6,565 nt of DNA from Acidobacteriota bacterium (GTDB lineage Bacteria; Acidobacteriota; UBA4820; DSQY01): assembly GCA_021814085.1 (NCBI GenBank), contig JAKAJA010000105.1:1-6565 (forward strand), read 5' to 3'. Below the pieces are notes generated by a model that saw only the letters and a list, made by a program, of their open reading frames with translations, was not told the origin of the DNA and made no database searches. Shown here one piece after another: positions 1 to 5,731 of this stretch. The position numbers were made by a program, and so were the translations under genes. Position 1 is the stretch's first letter. Each line of letters starts with the position of its first letter.

Positions 1-485
1 TCTGGCCCCAGGGCGGCGAGCTCGTGAAGCAGCTTCGCAAAGATGGCGTCGCGGCGACCTTCGTGAGCGGGGACGGCTGCTTCGATCCCCAGTTCCTGCC
101 CGTGGCCGGCAAGGACGCGGAAGGGGTCCTCGTCACCTTCATACCGGATCAGGCGAAGCTACCCACGGCCAAGGAAGCACTGAAGGCGATCAAGCAGCAC
201 GGTCACGTCGGACCCTACTCGCTGTATGCCTACAGCGCGGCCAACGTGGCCCTTCAGGGCATGGCCAAAGCCGGCTCCACGGACGGCGTGGAGGTGGCCA
301 AAGCCCTCCATTCCATGGAGGTCGACACCCCCTTCGGCATGATGAAGTTCGACGACAAGAACGACCCGCAGCAGTCTCCCTACGTCATGTGGCAGGTGGT
401 GGGCGGGAAGTTCGTCGAAGCGCCCAAGGATGTGCCCCCCGCGCCCGCTCCAGCGGCGGCGCCGGCGACTACTCCAGCCAAGTAG
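1..485 (+). CDS. Branched-chain amino acid ABC transporter substrate-binding protein (LivJ/LivK-type), 3' part
   Basis: This is the C-terminal end of a periplasmic ligand-binding protein; the start lies left of the window. Codons are in frame from base 3, reading W-P-Q-G-G and then the stretch beginning VKQLRKDG. It aligns without a break to the C-terminal part of the binding protein at 753-1889, sharing SGDG, TFIPDQ, VGPYSLY, ALQG-AKAG, TDG, MKFDDK and SPYVMWQV. This is the second lobe of the Leu/Ile/Val-binding fold (peripla_BP_6/HAAT family). The gene ends in TAG at 483-485. Unlike its neighbour it has a Pro/Ala-rich tail of about 20 residues after the fold, probably a disordered extension. 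An intrinsic terminator follows 23 bases downstream, so it appears to end its own transcript. By inference it delivers branched-chain or related amino acids to the LivHMGF permease downstream. Whether it is the LivJ or LivK equivalent cannot be decided, so no symbol is given. Confidence 0.93.
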   Translation, partial: WPQGGELVKQLRKDGVAATFVSGDGCFDPQFLPVAGKDAEGVLVTFIPDQAKLPTAKEALKAIKQHGHVGPYSLYAYSAANVALQGMAKAGSTDGVEVAKALHSMEVDTPFGMMKFDDKNDPQQSPYVMWQVVGGKFVEAPKDVPPAPAPAAAPATTPAK

Positions 486-508
486 TCATTCGCTCCTTGA
501 TTTCCGCA

Positions 509-536
509 GGGCCGGGGTCCCATCCCCGGCCCTTTT
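509..536 (+). terminator. Rho-independent terminator after the first binding-protein gene
   Basis: A perfect 9-bp all-G/C stem (GGGCCGGGG at 509-517 pairing with CCCCGGCCC at 524-532) closes a 6-base loop and is followed directly by TTTT (533-536). It lies 23 bases past the TAG at 485. The U-tract is short, but stem strength and position make a terminator the natural reading. It implies that the second binding protein and livHMGF depend mainly on their own promoter, or on readthrough. Confidence 0.85.
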
Positions 537-547
537 CCGTTGGCTTC

Positions 548-670
548 ATACCAACTTGCCTTCAATGTTGGAGTGATTTCTCTCTCCTGCAGGCCGGCCA
601 CACTTCCCGGCCGGGGCGAGGATTGGTATCCTCGCCTACGGGAAGGAAACGACGGACGGCAAGTTGGTAT
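548..670. repeat. Nested intergenic inverted-repeat structure
   Basis: Three perfect complementary pairs nest inside one another. The outer arms are ATACCAACTTGCC (548-560) and GGCAAGTTGGTAT (658-670), 13 bp. The middle arms are CTTCCCG (603-609) and CGGGAAG (639-645), 7 bp. The inner hairpin is GGCGAGGAT (615-623) and ATCCTCGCC (628-636), 9 bp around a TGGT loop. TTGGTATC also occurs twice as a direct repeat (623-630 and 664-671). The region has no convincing gene. It could be a palindromic intergenic repeat of REP/MITE type, a structured 5' leader, or a small RNA. I recognise no known riboswitch class and no target-site duplication, so only the pairing itself is claimed. Confidence 0.7.
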
Positions 671-696
671 CAGGGACCCTTCCGCCCCCCGGCAAC

Positions 697-726
697 TTGC
701 GAATTTTCAGCCTTGTGGGCTATCCT
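697..726 (+). promoter_or_regulatory. Candidate sigma-70-type promoter for the Liv operon
   Basis: TTGCGA (697-702) and TATCCT (721-726) are separated by 18 bases and would start transcription around 732-735, just ahead of the ribosome binding site at 741-746. Each hexamer matches its consensus at four of six positions. The location after a terminator and before an operon makes a promoter expected here, but this particular assignment is weak. Confidence 0.35.
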
Positions 727-740
727 GAATAGCTAAAACA

Positions 741-746
741 GGGAGG
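741..746 (+). promoter_or_regulatory. Ribosome binding site of the second binding-protein gene
   Basis: GGGAGG sits 6 bases before the ATG at 753. It is the strongest Shine-Dalgarno match in the window and supports this start, consistent with high expression of the binding protein relative to the permease genes. Confidence 0.8.
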
Positions 747-752
747 TTCACC

Positions 753-1889
753 ATGTCCCTTCGTCCCCGACCCGGATGCACCGCGGCCCTGCTCCTCCTC
801 GCATTTGCTTTCCTTTCGGGGTGCGCGGGAGATGAGGGCAAGACCATCCGGGTGGCCTGCGCCGGCCCCATGACGGGCGAGCAGGCCAAACAGGGGCGAG
901 ACATGGAAGAGGGGGCCGCCCTCGCCGTGGAGGAGTGGAACGCCAAGGGTGGCGCGCTCGGCAAGAAGATCGAGCTCCTCGTGTACGACGACGCGCAGGA
1001 TCCCAAGCAGGCCAACGCCGTCGCCAACAAGATGTTCACCCAGGGCGTTGTGATCGTGGATGGCCACTACAACTCCTCGTGCACCATACCCGCTTCGGAG
1101 GTTTACAACCAGCGCAAGATGGTCTGCCTCACCCCCGCATCCACCAATCCCCAGGTCACGGACCGCCGCTATCCCACCATCTTCCGGGTCTGCGGCCGGG
1201 ACGACCAGCAGGGGAAGGCCGGTGCGGAATGGGTGGTGAAGCACATGCCAACCGCGAAGGTGGCGGTTCTCGACGACAAGACCACCTACGGCCAGGGCCT
1301 CGCGAGGGAGTTCCAGAAAAGCTACGAGACCCTCTCCGGCAGGAAGGTCGTCTTCGCCGGGGTCATCGTGAAGGAAGACCAGGACCACACTTCCGTTCTG
1401 ACCACCCTCAAGGGATACGAACCCGATCTGGTTTACTTCGGAGGCCTCTACCCCCAGGGCGGCCTCATCGTGAAGCAGATGCGCCAACTGGGGATCAAGG
1501 CCTCCTTCATGAGCGGGGACGGCACGTACGACCCCGAGTTCATCAGGATCGCCGGGGCGGAGAACGCGGAGGGCTCCTACCTCACCTTCATCCCCGATCA
1601 GGAGAAGATCCCCACGGCCGAGCGCGTAGTCGAGGCTTACAAGAAACGCTTCGGGGAGGTGGGGCCCTACTCGCTCTACTCCTACGAAGCCGTCAACATC
1701 GCCCTCCAGGGCGTGGCCAAGGCGGGCACCACGGACGGGCTCAAGGTGGCCCAGGCCATCCACGCCATGGCCTTCGACACGGTCTTCGGCCCCATGAAGT
1801 TCGATGACAAGGGCGACGTTCTGGTCTCCCCTTACGTCATGTGGCAGGTGCAAGGCGGAAAGCTCGTCCAACTCCCGCCTGATTCATGA
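753..1889 (+). CDS. Branched-chain amino acid ABC transporter substrate-binding lipoprotein (LivJ/LivK-type)
   Basis: This 378-residue extracytoplasmic receptor binds the transported amino acid and presents it to LivHM. The start is set by GGGAGG 6 bases upstream. Residues 1-24 form a lipoprotein signal: positive N-terminus (R4, R6), Leu/Ala-rich core, and lipobox LSGC with Cys24 as the lipidation site. Two periplasmic-binding lobes follow, with family landmarks YDDAQDPKQ (78-86), GHYNSSCTIPAS (104-115), TPAS (127-130), YGQG (179-182), VYFGG (227-231), SGDG (254-257) and MKFDDKGD near the C-terminus. From memory of E. coli LivJ, the cysteines forming its disulfide are replaced here by Q82 and N107, and the ligand-amine glutamate of the second lobe appears to be Asp256. 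Its stop overlaps the livH start by 4 bases (ATGA at 1886-1889), indicating translational coupling. It is a paralogue of the gene ending at 485. Branched-chain specificity is inferred from the strongly LivH-like partner; other amino acids or amides are possible. Confidence 0.95.
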   Translation: MSLRPRPGCTAALLLLAFAFLSGCAGDEGKTIRVACAGPMTGEQAKQGRDMEEGAALAVEEWNAKGGALGKKIELLVYDDAQDPKQANAVANKMFTQGVVIVDGHYNSSCTIPASEVYNQRKMVCLTPASTNPQVTDRRYPTIFRVCGRDDQQGKAGAEWVVKHMPTAKVAVLDDKTTYGQGLAREFQKSYETLSGRKVVFAGVIVKEDQDHTSVLTTLKGYEPDLVYFGGLYPQGGLIVKQMRQLGIKASFMSGDGTYDPEFIRIAGAENAEGSYLTFIPDQEKIPTAERVVEAYKKRFGEVGPYSLYSYEAVNIALQGVAKAGTTDGLKVAQAIHAMAFDTVFGPMKFDDKGDVLVSPYVMWQVQGGKLVQLPPDS

Positions 1890-2794
1890 TTCCCGGCGGC
1901 GCCCTCCTCCAGCAGATCGTGAACGGCCTCACCGTGGGGGCCGTGTACGCCCTCATCGCCCTGGGCTACACCATGGTTTATGGGATCATCGAGCTCATCA
2001 ATTTCGCGCATGGCGAGATCTACATGATCGGGGCCTACGTGGGGACCATCTCCGCGGGAGTCTTCCTGGCCGCGGGGCTTCCCGTGTGGGCCTCCCTGGT
2101 CCTGGCCATCGCCACCGCCGCGGCGCTCACGAGCTTGTACGGTCTCTCCGCGGAGCGCCTGGCCTACCGCCCGCTCAGAAAGGCGGGCCGCCTGGCCCCC
2201 CTCATCTCCGCCCTCGGCCTGTCCATCTTCTTTCAGCAGTACGTCTTCCTGGCGCAGGGCGCCAAGGATAAGGTCTTCCCCGCGGCCATCACCTCGGGGG
2301 GATTCGTCCTGGGCTCCGTGCGGGTGGCTTACATCCAGGTGGCCATCATCCTCGTGGCGGCGGCCCTCATGGTGTCGCTCCAGGCCTTCGTGGGGAAGAC
2401 CCGCATGGGCCGGGCCATGAGGTGCACGGCCCAGGACCCTGTCATGGCCTCCCTTGTGGGCGTTCCCGTCAACCGAGTCATCGCCCTCACCTTCGTCATC
2501 GGCTCCGCCCTCGCCGCCGTGGCGGGCGTCCTCGTGGTTATGTACTACGGCAAAGTGAACTACCTCGCGGGCTATGCCGCCGGCCTCAAGGCTTTCACGG
2601 CCGCCGTCCTGGGAGGCATCGGCAATATCCCTGGCGCCATGCTTGGGGGTCTCTTCCTGGGCGTCGTCGAGAGCCTGGCCGCGGGATACATCGGGGGCGA
2701 ATACAAAGACGTGGTGGCCTTCGTCATCCTCGTCCTCGTGCTCATCGTGAGGCCACAGGGGCTTCTCGGAGTAAGGGTTCCAGACAAAATCTAG
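1886..2794 (+). CDS. livH: Branched-chain amino acid ABC transporter permease LivH
   Basis: This 302-residue inner-membrane permease forms the translocation channel with LivM. It resembles E. coli LivH (about 308 residues) over its whole length: NGLTVGAVYALIALGYTMVYGII at 13-35, INFAHGEIYMIGAY at 38-51, ER-AYRP-R at 90-98, and LISALGLSIF-Q at 106-117. The cytoplasmic ATPase-coupling loop is at about 174-206 (MGRAMRC, then NRVIALTFVIG), followed by KAFTAAVLGGIGNIPGAMLGG (235-255) and the terminal EYKDVV and RPQGLLG segments. Many hydrophobic stretches fit about eight membrane spans. The ATG at 1886 overlaps the preceding stop by 4 bases and has no strong Shine-Dalgarno of its own, so coupled translation is likely. 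The gene ends in TAG at 2792-2794, followed by an unusual 159-base gap before livM. Confidence 0.96.
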   Translation: MIPGGALLQQIVNGLTVGAVYALIALGYTMVYGIIELINFAHGEIYMIGAYVGTISAGVFLAAGLPVWASLVLAIATAAALTSLYGLSAERLAYRPLRKAGRLAPLISALGLSIFFQQYVFLAQGAKDKVFPAAITSGGFVLGSVRVAYIQVAIILVAAALMVSLQAFVGKTRMGRAMRCTAQDPVMASLVGVPVNRVIALTFVIGSALAAVAGVLVVMYYGKVNYLAGYAAGLKAFTAAVLGGIGNIPGAMLGGLFLGVVESLAAGYIGGEYKDVVAFVILVLVLIVRPQGLLGVRVPDKI

Positions 2795-2837
2795 GGGGGT
2801 CGCGCTTCTTTCCATGATCGCCGCCAAGAGCCAGAGA

Positions 2838-2925
2838 GCCCACGCGCCCAAGGGCCCACGAGCCCACGATGCCAAACGCCCTTGTTGTCCCTCGTGGACG
2901 CATGGATTCGTGAGCGCGTGGACGC
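2838..2925. repeat. Word-like short repeats in the livH-livM gap
   Basis: GCCCACG occurs three times (2838-2844, 2854-2860, 2862-2868), interspersed with related GCGCCCA and GGGCCCA words. CGTGGACGC occurs twice (2893-2901, 2917-2925) with a CGTGAGCGC variant between them. The block lies in the only large gap inside an otherwise overlapping operon, which suggests a later insertion or expansion. The gap is stop-free in the livH/livM frame, so part of it might be read as the livM N-terminus if translation started at the TTG at 2882. No terminator or promoter was seen in the gap. Confidence 0.6.
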
Positions 2926-2953
2926 TGTCCCGGCGGGGCAAAACGGCGGGGAC

Positions 2954-4120
2954 ATGAGGAGCGCTCCTCTGGGCACGGCCTACCGTGTAGCAGCGTGGAC
3001 TGCGGTCTTCTACCTCATGACCCTGCCCCTCTTGGGTCCACTGCGCGCCCTCTGGGTGGCCGTCGCCGCCTTCGCCATCCAGGCCGTCGTCCTCTTCGGC
3101 AAGATCTCCCCCGCCCACCGGGAGCGGTTCCTCTCCGTGGTCGGGGGCCGAACCCACCTCGCCTCGTGGCTCGATTCCCGGCCCGCCTGGTTCAGGACGG
3201 CCGTCCCCGTGGCCATCCTCGCAATCGTTGCCCTCTCAGGCCTGGGCATGAGCCCCTACACTCTCGACGTGGCCACCAATGCGGGGATCTACGTCCTCCT
3301 CGCGCTGGGCCTCAACATCGTGGTGGGCATGGCGGGGCTCCTCGTGCTCGGGTACATCGCCTTCTCCGCCGTGGGAGCCTACACCTACGCCATCCTCAAC
3401 ACCCAGATGCATTTGTCCTTCTGGCTCGCCCTGCCCATAGGGGGGGCGCTGGCCGCCTGCTTCGGCCTCCTCCTGGGGCTCCCCACGCTCCGCCTACGGG
3501 GGGACTACCTCGCCATCGTGACTCTAGGCTTCGGGGAGATCACGAGGATCACGCTCAACAACTGGAACTCAGTGACCAACGGGCCTAACGGCATCCTGGG
3601 TATCTCTCCTCCGTCCTTCTTCGGGTTCCCCTTCACCCAGCCGAAGCACTACTTCTACCTCGTGCTGGTGATGGTGGCCCTGACGGCCTTCTTCTCCCGG
3701 AGGCTCGAGCGGAGCCGCCTGGGCCGGGCTTGGGTGGCCATGCGAGAGGACGAGACGGCGGCCGAGTCCATGGGGGTGCCCACCCTCAAGCTCAAGCTCC
3801 TGGCCTTCACCCTCTCGGCCTTCTGCGGCGGCGTGGCGGGGGTGGTCTTCGCGAGCAAGCAGCTCTTCATCAGCCCCGAGTCCTTTAATTTCCTCGAATC
3901 GGTCATGGTGCTGTGCATGGTGGTCTTGGGCGGCATGGGTTCCGTGCCCGGGGTCATTCTCGGCGCGGTGCTCCTTTCCTTCCTCCCGGAGGTCCTGCGG
4001 GGGGCCGCGGAATACCGCCTCATCGTCTTCGGCGCGGCCATGGTCCTCCTCATGCAGTACCGCCCCCAGGGGATTTGGCCCTCCTCGAGGCGTTTCGAAG
4101 AGTTCAGGCAGGAGAAGTGA
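2954..4120 (+). CDS. livM: Branched-chain amino acid ABC transporter permease LivM
   Basis: This is the second inner-membrane permease, partner of LivH. From ATG 2954 it has 388 residues (E. coli LivM about 425). N-terminal hydrophobic spans (about 10-48) are followed by a linker and the conserved core: LGLNIVVGMAGLLVLGY (118-134), the LPTLRLRGDYLAIVTLGFGEI block (176-196), NGPNGI (209-214), the coupling loop LGRAWVAMREDE (256-267), ISPESFNF-ES (306-316), VVLGGMGS (323-330) and YRPQGIWP (369-376). Start choice is uncertain. TTG 2882 would add 24 residues encoded by the repeat-like gap and lacks a Shine-Dalgarno. ATG 2954 has only a G-rich stretch 2 bases upstream but begins where family-like sequence begins, so it is preferred. 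livG follows after 2 bases. Confidence 0.93.
   Translation: MRSAPLGTAYRVAAWTAVFYLMTLPLLGPLRALWVAVAAFAIQAVVLFGKISPAHRERFLSVVGGRTHLASWLDSRPAWFRTAVPVAILAIVALSGLGMSPYTLDVATNAGIYVLLALGLNIVVGMAGLLVLGYIAFSAVGAYTYAILNTQMHLSFWLALPIGGALAACFGLLLGLPTLRLRGDYLAIVTLGFGEITRITLNNWNSVTNGPNGILGISPPSFFGFPFTQPKHYFYLVLVMVALTAFFSRRLERSRLGRAWVAMREDETAAESMGVPTLKLKLLAFTLSAFCGGVAGVVFASKQLFISPESFNFLESVMVLCMVVLGGMGSVPGVILGAVLLSFLPEVLRGAAEYRLIVFGAAMVLLMQYRPQGIWPSSRRFEEFRQEK
4110..4115 (+). promoter_or_regulatory. livG: Ribosome binding site that decides the livG start
   Basis: AGGAGA inside the last livM codons lies 7 bases before GTG 4123 but only 1 base before the alternative in-frame GTG 4117. The spacing favours GTG 4123 and a protein starting MSEALS, which resembles the E. 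coli LivG N-terminus. Confidence 0.7.
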
Positions 4121-4122
4121 GC

Positions 4123-4899
4123 GTGAGCGAAGCCCTCTCCATCCACAACCTGACCATGCGCTTCGACGGCCTCACTGCGGTGGACCGCATGGATCTCACC
4201 CTGCTGGAAGGGCAGATCGTGTCCCTCATCGGGCCCAACGGGGCGGGAAAGACCACCTGCTTCAACTGCGTGACGGGGCACTATGCTCCCACGGAGGGGA
4301 CGGTCCGCCTCGGCGGGACGCAAACCCTGTCCGGGTCTCCTCCCCACGTCATCGCAAGAAAGGGTGTAGTGCGGACCTTTCAGAACATCCGCCTCTTCCC
4401 CGCCATGAGCGCCTTAGAAAATGTCATGGTGGGCCGGCACTGCCGCACCAAGGCCGGGGTGTTCGGCGCGCTCCTCGATCCCCCATCCGTACGCAAGGAG
4501 GAGCGGGCGATCCGCGACCGCGCCGTGGACCTTCTCGCCTTCACGGGGCTCGCCGAGTTCCGCGACCACCAGGCCAGGAACCTGCCCTACGGGGCCCAGC
4601 GCCGTCTGGAAATCGCGCGGGCCCTCGCCGCGGAGCCCAGAGTCCTCTGCCTGGACGAACCCGCGGCGGGGATGAACCCCCGGGAGACGGCCGGCCTCGT
4701 GTCCCTCATCGCTTCCATTCGGGACAGGGGGGTCACCGTCTTTCTCATCGAGCACCACATGAACGTGGTCATGGCCATCTCGGACCGCGTGGCCGTCATG
4801 GATCACGGAATCAAGATCGCCGAGGGCGCGCCGGCCCAGGTCCAGAAGGACCCCAAGGTGATCGCCGCCTACCTGGGCGAGGAAGACCACCATGCTTAG
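4123..4899 (+). CDS. livG: Branched-chain amino acid ABC transporter ATP-binding protein LivG
   Basis: This 258-residue cytoplasmic ATPase (E. coli LivG is 255) pairs with LivF under the LivHM permease. Visible motifs are Walker A GPNGAGKTT (37-45), Q-loop Gln87 in the LivG hallmark VVRTFQNIRLF (82-92), a degenerate signature LPYGAQRRLEIARAL (154-168; Tyr-Gly in place of Ser-Gly, as is usual for LivG), Walker B VLCLDEPAAGMNP (174-186), switch His211 in LIEHHM, and the C-terminal AAYLGEE. The start is GTG 4123, chosen from the AGGAGA 7 bases upstream; GTG 4117 is the alternative and would overlap livM by 4 bases. The 3' end overlaps livF by 8 bases, which suggests coupled, balanced synthesis of the two ATPases. 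An open frame continues upstream into livM but is only a shadow. Confidence 0.96.
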   Translation: MSEALSIHNLTMRFDGLTAVDRMDLTLLEGQIVSLIGPNGAGKTTCFNCVTGHYAPTEGTVRLGGTQTLSGSPPHVIARKGVVRTFQNIRLFPAMSALENVMVGRHCRTKAGVFGALLDPPSVRKEERAIRDRAVDLLAFTGLAEFRDHQARNLPYGAQRRLEIARALAAEPRVLCLDEPAAGMNPRETAGLVSLIASIRDRGVTVFLIEHHMNVVMAISDRVAVMDHGIKIAEGAPAQVQKDPKVIAAYLGEEDHHA

Positions 4900-5599
4900 G
4901 CTGGAGGGTGTCCGGTGTTCCTACGGCGCCATCGAAGCCCTTAAGGGTGTGGACCTGGAGGTCCCCAAGGGCACCATCGTGACCCTCATCGGATCCAACG
5001 GGGCGGGCAAGAGCACGACCCTCATGGCCATAAGCGGCCTTCGTCCCCTGAGCTCTGGGAGCATCACCCTTGACGGCGAACCCATCCACGACCTCCCGCC
5101 CGAGGCCATCGTGGCGCGGGGGGTCATCCAGGTGGCCGAGGGGAGGCGCATCTTCACGCGCATGAGCGTGCGCGAGAACCTCCTCATGGGGGCCTTCCTC
5201 CGCAGGGACCGGGCGGCCATCGAGAAGGACATGCACCATGTGATGGATCTCTTCCCGGTCCTGCGGGAGCGTCTGGAGCAAAATGCAGGGACCCTCTCGG
5301 GGGGCGAGCAGCAGATGCTCGCCATCGGGCGCGCCCTCATGGCCCGCCCGCGCCTCCTCCTTCTGGACGAACCGTCCCTTGGCCTGGCCCCGTCGCTGGT
5401 CAAGGCCATCTTCACCATCCTCGAAGAGATCCATGGGGAAGGGGTGACCCTCCTCCTGGTGGAGCAGAACGTGCACCGCGCCCTCAAGATCGCGCACGAC
5501 GGCTACGTCCTCGCAACGGGCACGGTGGTCCTGCACGACACCCCCGAGCGGCTCCTCCAGAACGAGGAGGTCAAGCGGGCCTACCTGGGGGATGAGTAA
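4892..5599 (+). CDS. livF: Branched-chain amino acid ABC transporter ATP-binding protein LivF
   Basis: This 235-residue cytoplasmic ATPase (E. coli LivF is 237) is the second nucleotide-binding subunit. Visible motifs are A-loop Tyr11, Walker A GSNGAGKST (34-42), the LivF-typical VAEGRRIF (81-88) at the Q-loop region, signature LSGGEQQMLAIGRAL (135-149) and Walker B LLLLDEPSLGLAP (155-167). LLLVEQN (187-193) has Gln192 where most ABC ATPases have the switch His; this is normal for LivF. It ends in the family's YLG motif (231-233). The ATG at 4892 follows GAGGAAG (4879-4885) at good spacing and lies inside the end of livG. The stop is TAA 5597-5599, after which the same frame stays open through the repeat-rich spacer into the next gene. 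Confidence 0.97.
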   Translation: MLRLEGVRCSYGAIEALKGVDLEVPKGTIVTLIGSNGAGKSTTLMAISGLRPLSSGSITLDGEPIHDLPPEAIVARGVIQVAEGRRIFTRMSVRENLLMGAFLRRDRAAIEKDMHHVMDLFPVLRERLEQNAGTLSGGEQQMLAIGRALMARPRLLLLDEPSLGLAPSLVKAIFTILEEIHGEGVTLLLVEQNVHRALKIAHDGYVLATGTVVLHDTPERLLQNEEVKRAYLGDE

Positions 5600-5603
5600 A
5601 GAA

Positions 5604-5654
5604 ATGTCGAATGTGGAATTTCCAATGTCGGATGTGGAATGTCGAATGTCGAAT
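5604..5654. repeat. ATGTCG/ATGTGG word repeat downstream of livF
   Basis: ATGTCG occurs at 5604-5609, 5625-5630, 5639-5644 and 5646-5651, and ATGTGG at 5611-5616 and 5632-5637, mostly joined by AA to give a 7-base period. A small palindrome (TGGAA-T-TTCCA, 5614-5624) interrupts it. The block is much more AT-rich than the genes. Translated backwards it gives peptides of the FDI-HST-FDI kind that I remember from spurious proteins encoded by intergenic repeats of many genomes. It is probably a dispersed intergenic repeat, not a gene. Confidence 0.75.
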
Positions 5655-5688
5655 CTGACAATATCCATCTGGCTTCGTATTTTATACA

Positions 5689-5715
5689 ATCGCCATTCGC
5701 CATTCGCCATTCGCC
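5689..5715. repeat. Short tandem array of ATTCGCC
   Basis: Three perfect consecutive 7-base units ATTCGCC (5695-5701, 5702-5708, 5709-5715) are preceded by a 6-base variant ATCGCC (5689-5694). The array lies 16 bases before the start of the EamA-family gene, where a Shine-Dalgarno would be expected and none is seen. The reverse reading gives MANGEWRMANG-type peptides, another pattern familiar from intergenic repeats. Copy number could vary by slippage. Confidence 0.8.
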
Positions 5716-5731
5716 ATCAGCTCTGCACAGC

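Noticed and set aside
389..736. Possible small gene in the region after the first binding protein
   Set aside because: The frame overlaps the certain coding end, crosses the terminator and the inverted repeats, and lacks a ribosome binding site and recognisable sequence.
720..1871. Long open frame on the minus strand opposite the binding-protein gene (383 codons)
   Set aside because: It mirrors codon bias of the + strand gene in GC-rich DNA. Its His/Gly/Asp-rich product resembles no family, and the opposite strand is unambiguously a binding protein.
1832..3157. 441-codon open frame on the minus strand across livH and the livH-livM gap
   Set aside because: The product is low-complexity (Gly, His, Asp, Glu, Arg) and antisense to a certain gene. 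It is a composition artefact.
3913..4122. Upstream extension of livG into livM
   Set aside because: The added residues are a frame-shifted reading of livM with no ATPase character. The ribosome binding site at 4110-4115 places the start at 4123.
5614..5624. Terminator hairpin after livF
   Set aside because: The palindrome has a 5-bp stem with a 1-base loop and no T-run, so it cannot act as an intrinsic terminator.
5655..5690. Promoter made of CTGACA (5655-5660) and TACAAT (5685-5690) before the EamA gene
   Set aside because: Each box matches five of six consensus bases, but the spacing is 24 bases, too long for a sigma-70 promoter. The TACAAT alone is too weak to call.
4811..5710. 299-codon minus-strand frame opposite livF and running into the repeats
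   Set aside because: Its first part is translated from the word repeats and the rest is antisense to livF. No protein-family signal was found.
5604..5715. CRISPR array
   Set aside because: The repeated units are only 6-7 bases and contiguous or nearly so, with no unique spacers of 25-40 bases.
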